Counted from the first letter of the stretch, positions 25,053-34,752 are shown. The stretch is DNA of 64,000 bases from Arthrobacter sp. Edens01 (GCF_001307035.1 NZ_LKIU01000005.1:978300-1042299), one strand, 5' to 3'. The notes: generated from the letters alone by a model not told the origin. Numbers and translations: made by a program.

Positions 25053-25520
25053 TCAGTCCAGCGTGAGGGCCGCGTGTTCCACCGGGAAGTTCACGCTGCG
25101 GGCGATGAAGCATAGCCGGTGTGCTTCATCATGCAGTGAGGAAGCCAGAACGGGGTCGCCGGTGCCAATGCGGACCCTGGGACGCAGCAGGACGGAGGTG
25201 AACTCTCCGCTGCCGTCGCGGTTGAGCCTCAGCGTGCCCTCGGCATTGTCCTCATAGGAGGTGACGCTGATGCCGTTCCTCACCGCCACATGAAGGTAGG
25301 ACAGCATATGGCATTGGGTGAGGGCGGAGAGCAGGAGCTGTTCCGGATTCCAACGGTCCCGGTCGCCATGGAACGTGGGATCAGCCGTGCCGGGCAGATC
25401 CGGCAGGCCGGGGGAGCGGAGCACATGGTCACGGCCGTAGCCGCGGTACGTCTGCGTACCGGTGCCGCGGTTCCCGGTCCATTCAAGGCTGACGCCGTAG
25501 CGGTGTTCTGAGAGGTTCAC
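25053..25520 (-). CDS. OsmC family peroxide reductase-like protein
   Basis: 155 residues from GTG 25520. The two redox cysteines of the OsmC/Ohr fold are in EQLLLSALTQCHMLSYLHV and HDEAHRLCFIARSVNFPV. The N-terminus HRYGVSLEWTGNRGTGTQTY resembles the YhfA/OsmC branch rather than Ohr. These proteins reduce organic hydroperoxides with a thiol cofactor; mycothiol or lipoylated partners are plausible donors in actinobacteria. Stand-alone gene between mscS and pepN on the same strand. Confidence 0.9.
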   Translation of the reverse strand: MNLSEHRYGVSLEWTGNRGTGTQTYRGYGRDHVLRSPGLPDLPGTADPTFHGDRDRWNPEQLLLSALTQCHMLSYLHVAVRNGISVTSYEDNAEGTLRLNRDGSGEFTSVLLRPRVRIGTGDPVLASSLHDEAHRLCFIARSVNFPVEHAALTLD

Positions 25521-25592
25521 AGCTTTAAGCTACCGTGCGGGACCCCGGTCCGGCGGATCGGACGGGATCCCGCACGACGGCGGCTGGCTGCG

Positions 25593-28154
25593 TTAGTGGT
25601 CGGCGGCCTGTGCCTTGAGGGCACGGACCACGCCGTCGCGGTTTTCGAGCAGCAGACGGCGCAGGGCCGGTGCTTCATCCCCTAGCGAGTCCAGGAAGGC
25701 GTCTGTCCGGTCCACGGTCTCCTGGGTCGTCAGGCGGGCCGGGTAAAGGCCCACAACGATCTGCTGGGCGATCTCATGGGTGCGGGTGGCCCACACATCG
25801 CGCAGCGAGTCGAAATAGCGTTCGGCGTACGGTTCCAGGAGACCGGTGTCGTGGACCCGGCTGAAGCCGCCGATCGCTGCCCGCTGGGCGGCGTTGGGCA
25901 GATCCGAGCGAACCACGATGGCATCCCAGGCGGCAGCCTTGGCTTCTGCTGAGGGCAGGGCTGCACGGGCACCGGCTGCGGCCAGCTGGCCGGTTGCCGT
26001 AGCATCCCGTTCCAGCTCGGCGGCGATTTCCGCCTCGCCCATCCGGCCCCCGGCAACGAGTGCGGTGAGCAGTTCCCAGCGCAGGTCCGAGCCAACCTCC
26101 AGGCCGTCCAGGACCAGGTCGCCGGAAAGCAGGGCTGCTACCTCGTCCAGCTGCTCCGGGGTCTGGGCATGGGAAGCGAAGGCCTTGACGAACTGAAGCT
26201 GCGAGTCAGAGCCGGGTGCTGCACCGCGTGCCAGTTCCCATAGGCTGTCGGCTGCCGCCGCGCTCATGGGTTCGCGGTCCTGCGGTGCCACGTAGAACGT
26301 CAGCGTCGTGGCCAGCTGGCGCAGCAGGACCTGCACGACCGATGAGTCGGACTCCGAAGCGATGTTCTGCAGGACGAGTTCAACGTAGTTGCGGGCCGGG
26401 ATTTCCCCGTCACGCGTTGCATCCCAGGCCGAGGCCCAAACGAGAGTGCGCGGAAGCGATTCGGCGATGTCCCTCAGACGGCGGGTGGCCAGGTGCCAGG
26501 AAGCGTCATCCAGGCGGATCTTGGCATAGGCAAGGTCGTCGTCATTAAGCAGGATCAGGTCCGGGCGCTTAAGGCCGGCCAGATCCGGAACTTCGGTGAG
26601 TTCACCGTCGACGTCCAGTTCAACGCGGTGGGTGCGACGCAGCTTGCCGTCCTCGGCAGTGTTGTAGAAACCAACGGCCAGCCGGTGCGGGCGAAGCGTC
26701 GGGTACTCAGTGATCGCAGTCTGCGCGACAGCGAAGGAGGTGATTACGCCGTCGTCGTCCGCCTCAATGACCGGGCGCAGAGTGTTCACGCCTGCTGTTT
26801 CAAGCCACTTGGCGGACCAGTCGCTGAGGTCCCGGCCGCTGGCGGTTTCAAGTTCCGAAAGCAGATCGGAGAGCTCAGTGTTGCCCCACGAGTGCTTGCC
26901 GAAGTACTCGCGGACGCCCTGCATGAACTTGTCCTGGCCAACCCACGCCACCAGCTGCTTGAGGACGGAGGCGCCCTTGGCGTAGGTGATGCCGTCGAAG
27001 TTGACCTGTACGTCTTCGAGGTCACGGATCTCGGCGACGATGGGGTGTGTCGTCGGAAGCTGGTCCTGGCGGTAGGCCCAGGCCTTTTCCATCGAAGCGA
27101 ACGTGGTCCATGCCTGCTTGAACTCGGTGGCCTCTGCAGCGGCCAGGGCAGACATGAACTCCGCGAAGGACTCGTTCAGCCACAGGTCGTTCCACCAGCG
27201 CATGGTGACCAGGTCGCCGAACCACATGTGGGCCAGCTCGTGGAGGACGGTGATGGCACGGCGCTCAACAGTTGCATCGGGCACACGCCCGCGGAAGACG
27301 TAGCTTTCCAGGAAGGTGACGGCTCCGGCGTTCTCCATGGCTCCGGCGTTGAACTCGGGCACAAAGAGCTGGTCGTACTTCTCGAACGGGTACGGGGTGC
27401 CGAACTGGGACTCGTAGAACTCGAAGCCCTGCCGGGTGAGCTCGAAGATGTTCTCGGCGTCGAGGTATTCCATCAAGGATTTGCGGGCGAAGACGCCCAG
27501 TGGAATGGTGCGGCCGTCGGAACTGGTCAGCTCGGAACGGACGGACTGGTACGGGCCTGCGATCAGGGCTGTGATGTAGGACGAGATCCGCGGCGTCGGC
27601 TCGAAGGACCAGGTGGCACTTGGGCTGCCGGAGTCCTCGGCACTGGCATGGACCGGTTCCGGGGTGGGGGAGTTGGAGATGACGTCCCAGTGCTCCGGGG
27701 CCTTCACCGTGAACCGGAAGGTTGCCTTTAGGTCCGGCTGCTCAAACACAGCGAACATGCGGCGCGAGTCCGGTACCTCGAACTGTGAGTAGAGGTAGAC
27801 CTCGTTGTCCACCGGGTCCACGAAACGGTGCAGGCCTTCGCCGGTGTTCATGTAGAAGGCGTCCGCTTCAACCACCAGTTCGTTGCTCGCGGCAAGGTTG
27901 GGAAGCTGGATACGCACGCCGTCGGAGACTTCCTGCGGATCCAGGGACACGCCGTTGAGCGTGATCCGGTGGACCTTGGAAGTGACGGCGTCAATGAAGG
28001 TGGAGGCTCCGGGCTGTGCGCCGAAGCGCACCACCGTGGTGCTGCCAAAGACCTCGTCGCCGCGGGTCAGATCCAGATTGATGTCGTAGGACTCGACATT
28101 AATCAGTTCCGCCCGTTCACGCGCTTCAGCACGGGTGAGATTCATACCTGGCAA
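25593..28154 (-). CDS. pepN: Aminopeptidase N (M1 family)
   Basis: 853 residues from TTG 28154; actinobacterial PepN proteins typically start MPG(T)NLTR, and MPGMNLTRAEARER here fits, although ATG 28145 is also possible. Substrate-recognition motif NAGAMENAG is near residue 270 and the zinc motif HELAHMWFGD near 300, with NESFAEFMS about 20 residues on supplying the third ligand. The long C-terminal ERAP1-like helical domain fills the last 350 residues. The enzyme removes N-terminal residues from peptides in the cytoplasm. Follows the secreted metalloprotease gene on the same strand. Confidence 0.96.
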   Translation of the reverse strand: MPGMNLTRAEARERAELINVESYDINLDLTRGDEVFGSTTVVRFGAQPGASTFIDAVTSKVHRITLNGVSLDPQEVSDGVRIQLPNLAASNELVVEADAFYMNTGEGLHRFVDPVDNEVYLYSQFEVPDSRRMFAVFEQPDLKATFRFTVKAPEHWDVISNSPTPEPVHASAEDSGSPSATWSFEPTPRISSYITALIAGPYQSVRSELTSSDGRTIPLGVFARKSLMEYLDAENIFELTRQGFEFYESQFGTPYPFEKYDQLFVPEFNAGAMENAGAVTFLESYVFRGRVPDATVERRAITVLHELAHMWFGDLVTMRWWNDLWLNESFAEFMSALAAAEATEFKQAWTTFASMEKAWAYRQDQLPTTHPIVAEIRDLEDVQVNFDGITYAKGASVLKQLVAWVGQDKFMQGVREYFGKHSWGNTELSDLLSELETASGRDLSDWSAKWLETAGVNTLRPVIEADDDGVITSFAVAQTAITEYPTLRPHRLAVGFYNTAEDGKLRRTHRVELDVDGELTEVPDLAGLKRPDLILLNDDDLAYAKIRLDDASWHLATRRLRDIAESLPRTLVWASAWDATRDGEIPARNYVELVLQNIASESDSSVVQVLLRQLATTLTFYVAPQDREPMSAAAADSLWELARGAAPGSDSQLQFVKAFASHAQTPEQLDEVAALLSGDLVLDGLEVGSDLRWELLTALVAGGRMGEAEIAAELERDATATGQLAAAGARAALPSAEAKAAAWDAIVVRSDLPNAAQRAAIGGFSRVHDTGLLEPYAERYFDSLRDVWATRTHEIAQQIVVGLYPARLTTQETVDRTDAFLDSLGDEAPALRRLLLENRDGVVRALKAQAADH

Positions 28155-28183
28155 GGAAGAGCCTTTCGAAGTGGAGAGATATC

Positions 28184-28212
28184 GCCGGGGCTGTCAGTGA
28201 GTCAGCCCCGGC
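28184..28212 (-). terminator. Hairpin between metalloprotease and pepN genes
   Basis: Perfect 10-base arms GCCGGGGCTG (28184-28193) and CAGCCCCGGC (28203-28212) with a 9-base loop. No T-run, so it may be a weak terminator or a processing hairpin. Confidence 0.5.
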
Positions 28213-28282
28213 GTCAAAAGTAACAATTGCAACAATCTCTTACTGAGGGCGGTTCTGCCAAGTGGCGCGGGAAAGAACGCCG

Positions 28283-30433
28283 TTAGCGGACTATCCCGAC
28301 TCCCGTTCCCTGCCCGCGTTTCCAGATACCGGTGACGGGCCGATCGCCGGGATTGCCGTACGCGAACTCATGATGCGCCACGGGACGCAGATTACTGTCA
28401 CTCAAGTACCATCTGTTTCCCCGGTGCACCCCTACGGAGGAGAACCCATCTCCGTTCCAGTCGCCGGCGACGGGAACGTCGCCGGCGTTGCCGTATATGA
28501 ATGTGCCGTGCGTGGCAGGCCGTATATTGCTGTTGGTGAGATAGAAGCGGTTGCTCCGGCCCTCGGGGCGGGTTACGCCCAAGGTGTCACATCCATCCCC
28601 ATCCCAGTCACCGGTAATTGCGATGTCCCCCCGCTGTCCAAAGTAGAAGGTGCCATCTACGGGGCCGCTGCTGTTCGAATTCCTCAGAAATACCTTGCCC
28701 TGCCGGTAGACGCCGGGCGTGTCCTTTCCATCCCCGTCCCAGTCACCGCATATTGGCTGGTCACCGGTGTCACCGAAATAGAACACGGACGTGCCTGCGG
28801 ATGAAGAGTTGTTGCTCCTAACAGTCCACTTACCTGCGCGGAACGATGCAGGACTTGCAACTCCGTCACCATTCCAGTCACAGCTCAGTACTTCTTCGGA
28901 TCTGCTGCCGAAGGGGATGGCCGATGCGCCGCTGTTGCGCAGGTGCCATTCAGCTGACTTGGCGGCGACAGTAATTGACGCAGACGACGCCGAGACGGAG
29001 TTGATCTTTACCGTTGTTCCGGTATGCGTTGTGAAGGTCTGACCCGCTTGCCAGGCATGATTGCCGTTGTAGTAACCCGCGAATGGCCGGGTGGAGGGCG
29101 GGATGATCAGCGAGTTCACCGCCCAGGAGTTGGCCTTGTCCGCCTTAACGATCTTCACGCCGCGGTTCCCGGATGGCCCTGACTGCAGGTACTGGTCATA
29201 ACCGGCCGGCTGGCGAAGTTCTATGTAGTAGGTGTCTCCGGACTGTGGATCGGTGAACTTCACCGCCCGGTTGGCGGCAGTGCCGCCCCAGGGACGCAGG
29301 GTATAGGTGCGCGGGGTTCCCGCCCGCCCGGCGTCAGCGATTTCGTTTCCGCGGCCAAAGCTGCCGGCGTCCCAGAAATAGGAGTTGATTACCGGCTGGT
29401 TGTACTGGGCGGATCCCATCAGGTCCGTTGTGTCCCCGTACTCGCGGCTGCTGCACGCGCCGTCGGTCCAGCGGCCGCCGTTTCCGCTTCCCACGTCCTG
29501 GTGTCCGTTTGTGCATTGGAGGCTGTTGGCGTGCAGCAGACCAAGAACATGGCCGACTTCGTGGGTGACAACGTTGTTGGTGAAGGACGACGGGGCGGGC
29601 ATCAAGATACGTCCGGCGGTTCCGCCGACGGTCCAGCCGCCGCCCAGGATACCGCCGTAGCCGCCGGATTTCAGGTCTGCCGTCGGCACAAAGACCACCA
29701 GGGCTGTGTAGGGGTTGTCGACCCATTTCAGTTCCTTGGCGATCTTGTTCATCATCACCGCGTAGTCGTCATTGGCGTTCGCGGTGGAACTGTAGTGGAC
29801 GCGTTCGGAAGCGATGGACATGGACAGGCGCCCGTTGGACATGGAACGCCAGTAGTTGTTGGCGCTGGTAATGGAATTTCTTGCGGACGGCAGGCTGATC
29901 AGGTTCCCGTTGCCGCGCACGGTTGCCCGCACCAGGGTCACCTTGATGTTCCCGGCCCTTGACGGTGCCGCGAGCATGCTTGCGGCACCGCCACGAGCCA
30001 GCATGGGTTCGACGTGTTCGTGCTCTGACTCGACTACCGAGCGGATGCTGCCGTCTTCCTCCGTGACCAGCGGGGTGTCAGGTCCCGGAACAACATGCCC
30101 TTCGCCGACGGGGACATAAACGTATCCGTCATCCTCCGCACCGGCTGTCTCCGATTCCGTTGCCGGGTGGGGCTCCGGGACAGGGGCAACCGCTTCGCTG
30201 GGCGCAGGGACGGGTGCGGGATCGAGAGTCTCCGGAGCAGGCGCCTCAGACGCCTCCTCGTCAGGTAGCTCCGTCCCCTCCGGGGTTGCCTCACCAGTTG
30301 CCGAAGGAACCAGGGGATTCTGGACTTCCGGCGGGATTGCAGGCGCCGTCGCCACGGCGTTCGCAGCCGGAAGGCCTCCGAAGGCAAGCGCCGCCGTCAA
30401 GGTTGCAAGAAGAGCGAGTTTTCCGATTTTCAA
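28283..30433 (-). CDS. Secreted zinc metalloprotease with C-terminal DxDGDG repeats
   Basis: 716 residues from TTG 30433, preceded by AAGGATT. Signal peptide (MKIGKLALLATLTAALAFGG) ending near ANA; a Pro/Glu/Ala-rich propeptide-like region to about 150; a metzincin-like catalytic domain with THEVGHVLGLLH (His291, Glu292, His295, His301) and a later DLMGSAQYN resembling a Met-turn. A beta-rich region follows to about 500, then about five repeats of roughly 47 residues. The domain resembles gametolysin/M11-like secreted proteases. Substrate unknown. Divergent from rpiB; the 227 bp between them show no further feature. Confidence 0.87.
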   Translation of the reverse strand: MKIGKLALLATLTAALAFGGLPAANAVATAPAIPPEVQNPLVPSATGEATPEGTELPDEEASEAPAPETLDPAPVPAPSEAVAPVPEPHPATESETAGAEDDGYVYVPVGEGHVVPGPDTPLVTEEDGSIRSVVESEHEHVEPMLARGGAASMLAAPSRAGNIKVTLVRATVRGNGNLISLPSARNSITSANNYWRSMSNGRLSMSIASERVHYSSTANANDDYAVMMNKIAKELKWVDNPYTALVVFVPTADLKSGGYGGILGGGWTVGGTAGRILMPAPSSFTNNVVTHEVGHVLGLLHANSLQCTNGHQDVGSGNGGRWTDGACSSREYGDTTDLMGSAQYNQPVINSYFWDAGSFGRGNEIADAGRAGTPRTYTLRPWGGTAANRAVKFTDPQSGDTYYIELRQPAGYDQYLQSGPSGNRGVKIVKADKANSWAVNSLIIPPSTRPFAGYYNGNHAWQAGQTFTTHTGTTVKINSVSASSASITVAAKSAEWHLRNSGASAIPFGSRSEEVLSCDWNGDGVASPASFRAGKWTVRSNNSSSAGTSVFYFGDTGDQPICGDWDGDGKDTPGVYRQGKVFLRNSNSSGPVDGTFYFGQRGDIAITGDWDGDGCDTLGVTRPEGRSNRFYLTNSNIRPATHGTFIYGNAGDVPVAGDWNGDGFSSVGVHRGNRWYLSDSNLRPVAHHEFAYGNPGDRPVTGIWKRGQGTGVGIVR
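28290..28895 (-). repeat. Protein-level repeats in the metalloprotease C-terminus
   Basis: Roughly 47-residue units, each with a calcium-loop-like core (DWNGDGVAS, DWDGDGKDT, DWDGDGCDT, DWNGDGFSS), then GVxR, a strand, LRNSN or SDSN, and FxYGxxGDxPV. FG-GAP/VCBS-like repeats of this type usually form beta-propeller or adhesive domains. The last unit has lost the acidic loop. Confidence 0.8.
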
Positions 30434-30660
30434 TGGTGAATCCTTGCATAGCGTTTACGGCGGTACTGGCGTGTGGACGTGGTTCCGCCGGGAACACTCC
30501 AATGCCGGACCTGCCGACGGACGAGACGTTCCCAGCGAAACCACTTGCCTGTGCTGCTATCGGCACAGATGAGCTCCGTGTTACCTGTTTGGGACCGAAT
30601 CCCGCAAAAGTTAAGCTGGTGTCTGGCAGTTCCGCCACCCATCATCAATGAACGGAAATC

Positions 30661-31137
30661 ATGCGCGTCCACATTGCAACAGACCATGCCGGGCTGGAAC
30701 TCAGCTCCCACCTGCAGGAACACCTCACGGCTTCAGGATACGAAGTGGTGGACCACGGGCCGCAGGAATATGACGCCGAAGACGACTACCCCGGGTTCTG
30801 CATTGACGCAGCCAAGGCAGTAGCAGCAGACCAGGAAGCCGGCCTGGATGCGCTCGGTATAGTTCTCGGCGGTTCCGGGAACGGAGAGCAGATCGCCGCG
30901 AACAAGGTCCGTGGAATCCGGGCTGCCCTGGCTTGGAACCTGGACACGGCCCGCCTGGCACGCCAGCACAACAACGCCAACGTCGTCGCCGTCGGCGGCC
31001 GCCAGCACACCCTGGCTGAGGCAACCGAGATTATCGATGCCTTCCTCGCCGAACCCTTCAGCGGAGCCGAGCGCCACGTGCGCCGCATTGCACAGATTGC
31101 CGAGTACGAGGCAAACGGCGCCATCACGGCCCGCTAA
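30661..31137 (+). CDS. rpiB: Ribose-5-phosphate isomerase B
   Basis: 158 residues. Opens RVHIATDHAGLELSSHL, the RpiB substrate-binding start with Asp and His; LGGSGNGEQIAANKVRGIRA contains the anion-binding loop with Ser in place of the catalytic Cys found in E. coli RpiB, as is normal for actinobacterial enzymes (Glu in GNGEQ acts instead). ARQHNNANVVAVGGR closes the active site. Interconverts ribulose-5-P and ribose-5-P. Its TAA overlaps the ATG of nei (TAATG). Confidence 0.93.
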   Translation: MRVHIATDHAGLELSSHLQEHLTASGYEVVDHGPQEYDAEDDYPGFCIDAAKAVAADQEAGLDALGIVLGGSGNGEQIAANKVRGIRAALAWNLDTARLARQHNNANVVAVGGRQHTLAEATEIIDAFLAEPFSGAERHVRRIAQIAEYEANGAITAR

Positions 31138-32027
31138 TGCCTGAAGGTCACTCAATCCACCGGCTGGCCCGGCAGTTCACCTCGGTGTTTGCCGGCCAGC
31201 GGCTGGCGGTCTCCAGCCCGCAGGGCAGGTTTGCCGCCGGCGCGGCGAAGCTCGACGGACAGGTCCTGACCGGGGCCCAGGCGCACGGGAAGCAACTGTT
31301 CCTGGAGTTCGGGAATGACTTGTTCCTGCGTATCCACCTAGGCCTTTACGGTGCCTTCGACTTCGGCGGGGACGACACCTTCCGTGGAGCCTCCAGTATC
31401 GGCGCACCCCGCCGGGTGGGGGAGCAGGAGACGGCGGACGACGGCGATGCCTCCCCCTACGCGGGCCCGCCGCCGCCCAAGGGTGCGGTCAGGGTGCGGC
31501 TGGTCTCGGACCATGGCTGGGCAGACCTGCGCGGCCCCACGGCCTGTGACGTTATTACCGATCCCGAACGCCGTGCCGTGCTGGCCAGGCTTGGGCCGGA
31601 CCCCCTGAATGCAGGGGAGGACAGTGCACTGGAGTTCCAGAGCAGGCTGCTCCGCCGGCGGACACCGGTGGCTGCGCTGCTGATGAACCAGGAGGTGTTG
31701 GCCGGCGTCGGAAACGTCTACCGGGCCGAAGTGCTTTTCCGCCAGCGGATTTCGCCGTGGCACACGGGTACACAGATCCGCCCGGAACAGGCTCAGGGGC
31801 TCTGGGACGATGTCGTGTCCGTCATGACGGACGGCGTTGCAGACGGACGGATAATCACCACCAGGCCGGAACACCGGGAGGACCCCCGCCTTCCGGTGCC
31901 GGTATCCGAGGCGCATTACGTCTACCGGCGGCAGGGACTGCCCTGCAGGATCTGCGGCACGGCGGTGGCTCTGACGGAACTTGCTGCACGGAAACTCTAC
32001 TGGTGCCCTTCCTGCCAGGCTGAGTAG
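31137..32027 (+). CDS. nei: Fpg/Nei family DNA glycosylase (endonuclease VIII-like)
   Basis: 296 residues. Starts MPEGHSIHRLAR: after Met removal the N-terminal Pro2 is the Schiff-base nucleophile and Glu3 the acid. Helix-two-turn-helix region: LLMNQEVLAGVGNVYRAEVLF. C-terminal zinc finger: YRRQGLPCRICGTAVA with LYWCPSCQAE (C-x2-C, C-x2-C). The residues after Pro-Glu-Gly (HS rather than ELP) place it with Nei-type enzymes that excise oxidised pyrimidines. It overlaps rpiB by one base and is followed by a strong terminator. Confidence 0.93.
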   Translation: MPEGHSIHRLARQFTSVFAGQRLAVSSPQGRFAAGAAKLDGQVLTGAQAHGKQLFLEFGNDLFLRIHLGLYGAFDFGGDDTFRGASSIGAPRRVGEQETADDGDASPYAGPPPPKGAVRVRLVSDHGWADLRGPTACDVITDPERRAVLARLGPDPLNAGEDSALEFQSRLLRRRTPVAALLMNQEVLAGVGNVYRAEVLFRQRISPWHTGTQIRPEQAQGLWDDVVSVMTDGVADGRIITTRPEHREDPRLPVPVSEAHYVYRRQGLPCRICGTAVALTELAARKLYWCPSCQAE

Positions 32028-32051
32028 GAGCCAAACTGCAGCGGACAACAA

Positions 32052-32080
32052 AAAAGGCCCCTGGAAACCAGGGGCCTTTT
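32052..32080. terminator. Terminator after nei
   Basis: Perfect 13-base arms AAAAGGCCCCTGG (32052-32064) and complement (32068-32080) with an AAA loop; T-rich on both strands. It separates nei from the oppositely oriented tRNA-Gly. Confidence 0.92.
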
Positions 32081-32095
32081 GAGTTTGTTTGTCCG

Positions 32096-32166
32096 AGGGG
32101 ATGACGGGAATCGAACCCGCGTAATCAGTTTGGAAGACTGAGGCTCTACCATTGAGCTACATCCCC
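32096..32166 (-). tRNA. tRNA-Gly (TCC)
   Basis: Reverse-strand cloverleaf, 71 nt: acceptor GGGGATG/CATCCCC, anticodon loop CTTCCAA giving TCC, T-loop GGTTCGATTCC, discriminator T as usual for tRNA-Gly. CCA not encoded. Confidence 0.96.
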
Positions 32167-32305
32167 GGCGCCGTAAGGCAGGATTTACCTTAGCACGGTA
32201 ATTCGGCGGATGAACAATCGGCGGCTTCCCGTCCTCAGGCAAGGTCGGTGCGTCCCGGAATTGTGCATGTGCCAGTCAATGCCGGTAGGCTGTCAGGTGC
32301 ACTGA

Positions 32306-32379
32306 CGGGGTGTAGCTCAGCTTGGAAGAGCGCCTGCTTTGGGAGCAGGAAGTCGCAGGTTCAAATCCTGTCACCCCGA
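32306..32379 (+). tRNA. tRNA-Pro (TGG)
   Basis: Acceptor CGGGGTG/CACCCCG, anticodon loop TTTGGGA giving TGG, T-loop GGTTCAAATCC, discriminator A. Lies 55 bp upstream of tig. Confidence 0.96.
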
Positions 32380-32434
32380 CTCTGTATAAACGACGGTGCA
32401 GACCAACCCAAGAACCCTCAGGAGAACTAACGCT

Positions 32435-33787
32435 GTGAAGAGCGCTGTAGAAAACCTCACACCCACGCGGGTAAAGCTCAACGTAGAAGTTCCGCTTGAG
32501 GAATTGAAGCCGAGCATCGACGAGGCCTACAAGACCATCGCCACCCAGGTGCAGGTCCCGGGCTTCCGCAAGGGCAAGGTCCCCAACAAGCTCATCGATC
32601 AGCGCGTTGGCCGCGGCTACGTCCTGGAAACCGCCATCAACGAAGGCCTGAACGGCTTCTACCAGGCTGCAGTGCAGGAAACCGGCATCCGTCCGCTGAG
32701 CCGTCCCGAGGTCGAGATCAGCGAAGTTCCCGATCCCACGTCCGACGAAGGCCAGCTGGTCTTCAACGTCGAACTGGACATCCGTCCCGAGGTCGAACTC
32801 CCGGACTACGCCGGCATCGAGGTCACGGTTGAGCCCGCAGAAGCAGGCGATGCCGACATCGAGAAGGCAATGGACGAACTTCGCGGCCGCTTCGGCACGC
32901 TGAAGAGCGTTGACCGCCCCGCCGCCGAAAACGACTTCCTGACCATGGACCTCGTTGCCAAGGTTGACGGCGAAGAGGTCGACTCCGCTTCCGACCTTTC
33001 CTACCAGGTCGGCGCAGGCACCATGCTCGAAGGCATGGATGAGGCCGTCACCGGTCTGTCCGTGGACGAGTCCGCCACCTTCACCACGAAGCTGGCCGGC
33101 GGTGAGCACGCAGGTGCCGACGCCGAGGTCACCGTTACCGTGAAGGCCGTCAAGGAGCGCGAGCTGCCCGAGGCCAACGATGACTTCGCCCAGCTGGCGA
33201 GCGAATTCGACACCATCGCTGAACTGCGCGAAGACCTGGCCAAGCGCGCCGCCGAAGCCAAGGTCATGGAGCAGGGTGTCGAGGCCCGCGACAAGGTGCT
33301 CGAGAAGCTCCTCGAAATGATCGAGGTTCCGGTTCCGGAGTCCGTCATTGAAGAGCAGCTGGACCAGCACTTCAACTCCGACTCTGCGCACGCCGCCGGT
33401 GAAGACCACGACACCGAAGAGCACCGTGCAGAAATCCGTGAGAACACCGCACAGGCGTTCAAGAACGAAATCATCCTGGACGCTGTCGCGGACAAGGAAG
33501 AAGTCGGCGTCAACCAGAACGAACTCATCGACTACATCGTCTCCATGGCCGGCCAGTACGGCATGGACCCGAACCAGTTCGCCCAGCTGATTGACCAGGG
33601 TGGCCAGGTTCCGATGATGGTTGGCGAAGTCCGCCGCCGCAAGGCCCTCGCCAAGGTCCTGGAACTGGCCAAGGTAACCGATACCGCCGGTGCCGAGGTC
33701 GACCTGACCGCTTTTGTCCGCCCCGAGGGTGAAGAAGCAGCCGCTGAGACCGAGGCTGCCGAAGAAGCAGGCGAAGAGAAGGCTTAG
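32435..33787 (+). CDS. tig: Trigger factor (ribosome-associated chaperone and prolyl isomerase)
   Basis: 450 residues from GTG 32435, with AGGAG ten bases upstream. N-terminal ribosome-binding signature [19 protein letters not shown] (about 45-63), central FKBP-type domain ([34 protein letters not shown]), C-terminal chaperone arms and a Glu/Ala-rich acidic tail. It holds nascent chains at the ribosome exit. Placement directly upstream of clpP1P2-clpX is the standard bacterial arrangement linking folding with proteolysis, though tandem hairpins separate tig from clpP1 here. Confidence 0.97.
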   Translation: MKSAVENLTPTRVKLNVEVPLEELKPSIDEAYKTIATQVQVPGFRKGKVPNKLIDQRVGRGYVLETAINEGLNGFYQAAVQETGIRPLSRPEVEISEVPDPTSDEGQLVFNVELDIRPEVELPDYAGIEVTVEPAEAGDADIEKAMDELRGRFGTLKSVDRPAAENDFLTMDLVAKVDGEEVDSASDLSYQVGAGTMLEGMDEAVTGLSVDESATFTTKLAGGEHAGADAEVTVTVKAVKERELPEANDDFAQLASEFDTIAELREDLAKRAAEAKVMEQGVEARDKVLEKLLEMIEVPVPESVIEEQLDQHFNSDSAHAAGEDHDTEEHRAEIRENTAQAFKNEIILDAVADKEEVGVNQNELIDYIVSMAGQYGMDPNQFAQLIDQGGQVPMMVGEVRRRKALAKVLELAKVTDTAGAEVDLTAFVRPEGEEAAAETEAAEEAGEEKA

Positions 33788-33794
33788 TCTTTAC

Positions 33795-33857
33795 CGGACC
33801 GGTCACCTCCGGTCCGTATGCAGGAAGCACCGCAGCACTATGCTGCGGTGCTTCCTG
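33795..33857 (+). terminator. Tandem hairpins after tig
   Basis: Two hairpins in a row: CGGACCGG (33795-33802) with CCGGTCCG (33809-33816), then perfect 17-base arms at 33821-33837 and 33841-33857 with a 3-base loop, followed by CGTTT. A strong stop between tig and the clpP promoter region. Confidence 0.85.
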
Positions 33858-33916
33858 CGTTTAAGCCGCAGGCGACAAGGGGCGTTGCAGGTGCTGGCAT
33901 GCCGTCTCGCACCGTG

Positions 33917-33927
33917 CGCCGTCAGCG
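33917..33927 (+). promoter_or_regulatory. Candidate ClgR operator upstream of clpP1P2
   Basis: CGCCGTCAGCG followed by AAC, a CGC-N5-GCG arrangement that fits the recalled ClgR consensus (CGCYNANRGCG) at all but one position. It lies about 135 bp upstream of clpP1. ClgR activates clpP genes in Streptomyces, Corynebacterium and Mycobacterium. A second CGC-N5-GCG (CGCACCGTGCG) overlaps it just upstream at 33908-33918. Confidence 0.45.
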
Positions 33928-34062
33928 AACAGTGCGCGTAACGGGAGCAAAAGGGCAGCGGGAACGGTTAGTGTCCAAGAAGAGATAAACGGCGGTAGCC
34001 AGACGCGGTGCATCAAAATGCACCCGGCCCGGAATTTCCGCCAGAGCGAGAGGTCACTCAGT

Positions 34063-34704
34063 ATGGCAAATGCACCCAGCACACCCACTATGGCTACTGT
34101 GGACCCGGCCAGCCGGGATGACTACATCTACAACCGGCTGCTGAAGGAACGGATCATCTGGCTCGGCTCGGAAGTCCGGGACGACAACGCCAACGCGATT
34201 TGCTCCCAGCTCCTGCTCCTCTCGGCTGAGGATCCGGAAAAGGACATCTTCCTTTACATCAACTCTCCCGGCGGTTCCGTGACGGCCGGCATGGCGATCT
34301 ACGACACCATGCAGTTCATTCCGAACGACGTCGTCACCGTTGCCACCGGCCTCGCAGCTTCCATGGGGCAGTTCCTGCTGTCCTCGGGAACAAAGGGCAA
34401 GCGCTACGCCACCCCGCACGCACGTATCCTGATGCACCAGCCTTCCGGCGGCATCGGCGGCACGGCTTCGGACATCCGGATCCAGGCCGAACTGATCCTG
34501 CACATGAAGCAGGTCATGGCCGAGCTCACCGCTGAGCAGACCGGACAGACTGTTGAGCAGATCCTGAAGGACAACGACCGCGACAAGTGGTTCACCGCAG
34601 AAGAAGGCCTGGCCTACGGGTTCTTCGACAAGATCTCTGCCCACGCCGGCGGCGTCACCGGCGGCGGCGGAACCAACCAGGACCAGGACGGCGAGCAGGG
34701 CTAA
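34063..34704 (+). CDS. clpP1: ATP-dependent Clp protease proteolytic subunit 1
   Basis: 213 residues from ATG 34063 (ATG 34090 would also fit). Catalytic Ser in [14 protein letters not shown], His in ILMHQPSGG and Asp in the [10 protein letters not shown] region; [18 protein letters not shown] is the oxyanion-side motif. In actinobacteria ClpP1 and ClpP2 form mixed tetradecamers that need each other for activity. The C-terminal Gly/Gln-rich tail is short. Separated from clpP2 by 48 bp with an AGGAG site, so one operon. Region 33858-34062 contains the candidate ClgR site and no gene. Confidence 0.96.
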   Translation: MANAPSTPTMATVDPASRDDYIYNRLLKERIIWLGSEVRDDNANAICSQLLLLSAEDPEKDIFLYINSPGGSVTAGMAIYDTMQFIPNDVVTVATGLAASMGQFLLSSGTKGKRYATPHARILMHQPSGGIGGTASDIRIQAELILHMKQVMAELTAEQTGQTVEQILKDNDRDKWFTAEEGLAYGFFDKISAHAGGVTGGGGTNQDQDGEQG

Positions 34705-34752
34705 CCCAGCCGCCAACCGGCCAGCGCACCACAGACTTCAGGAGTAAAAGCA

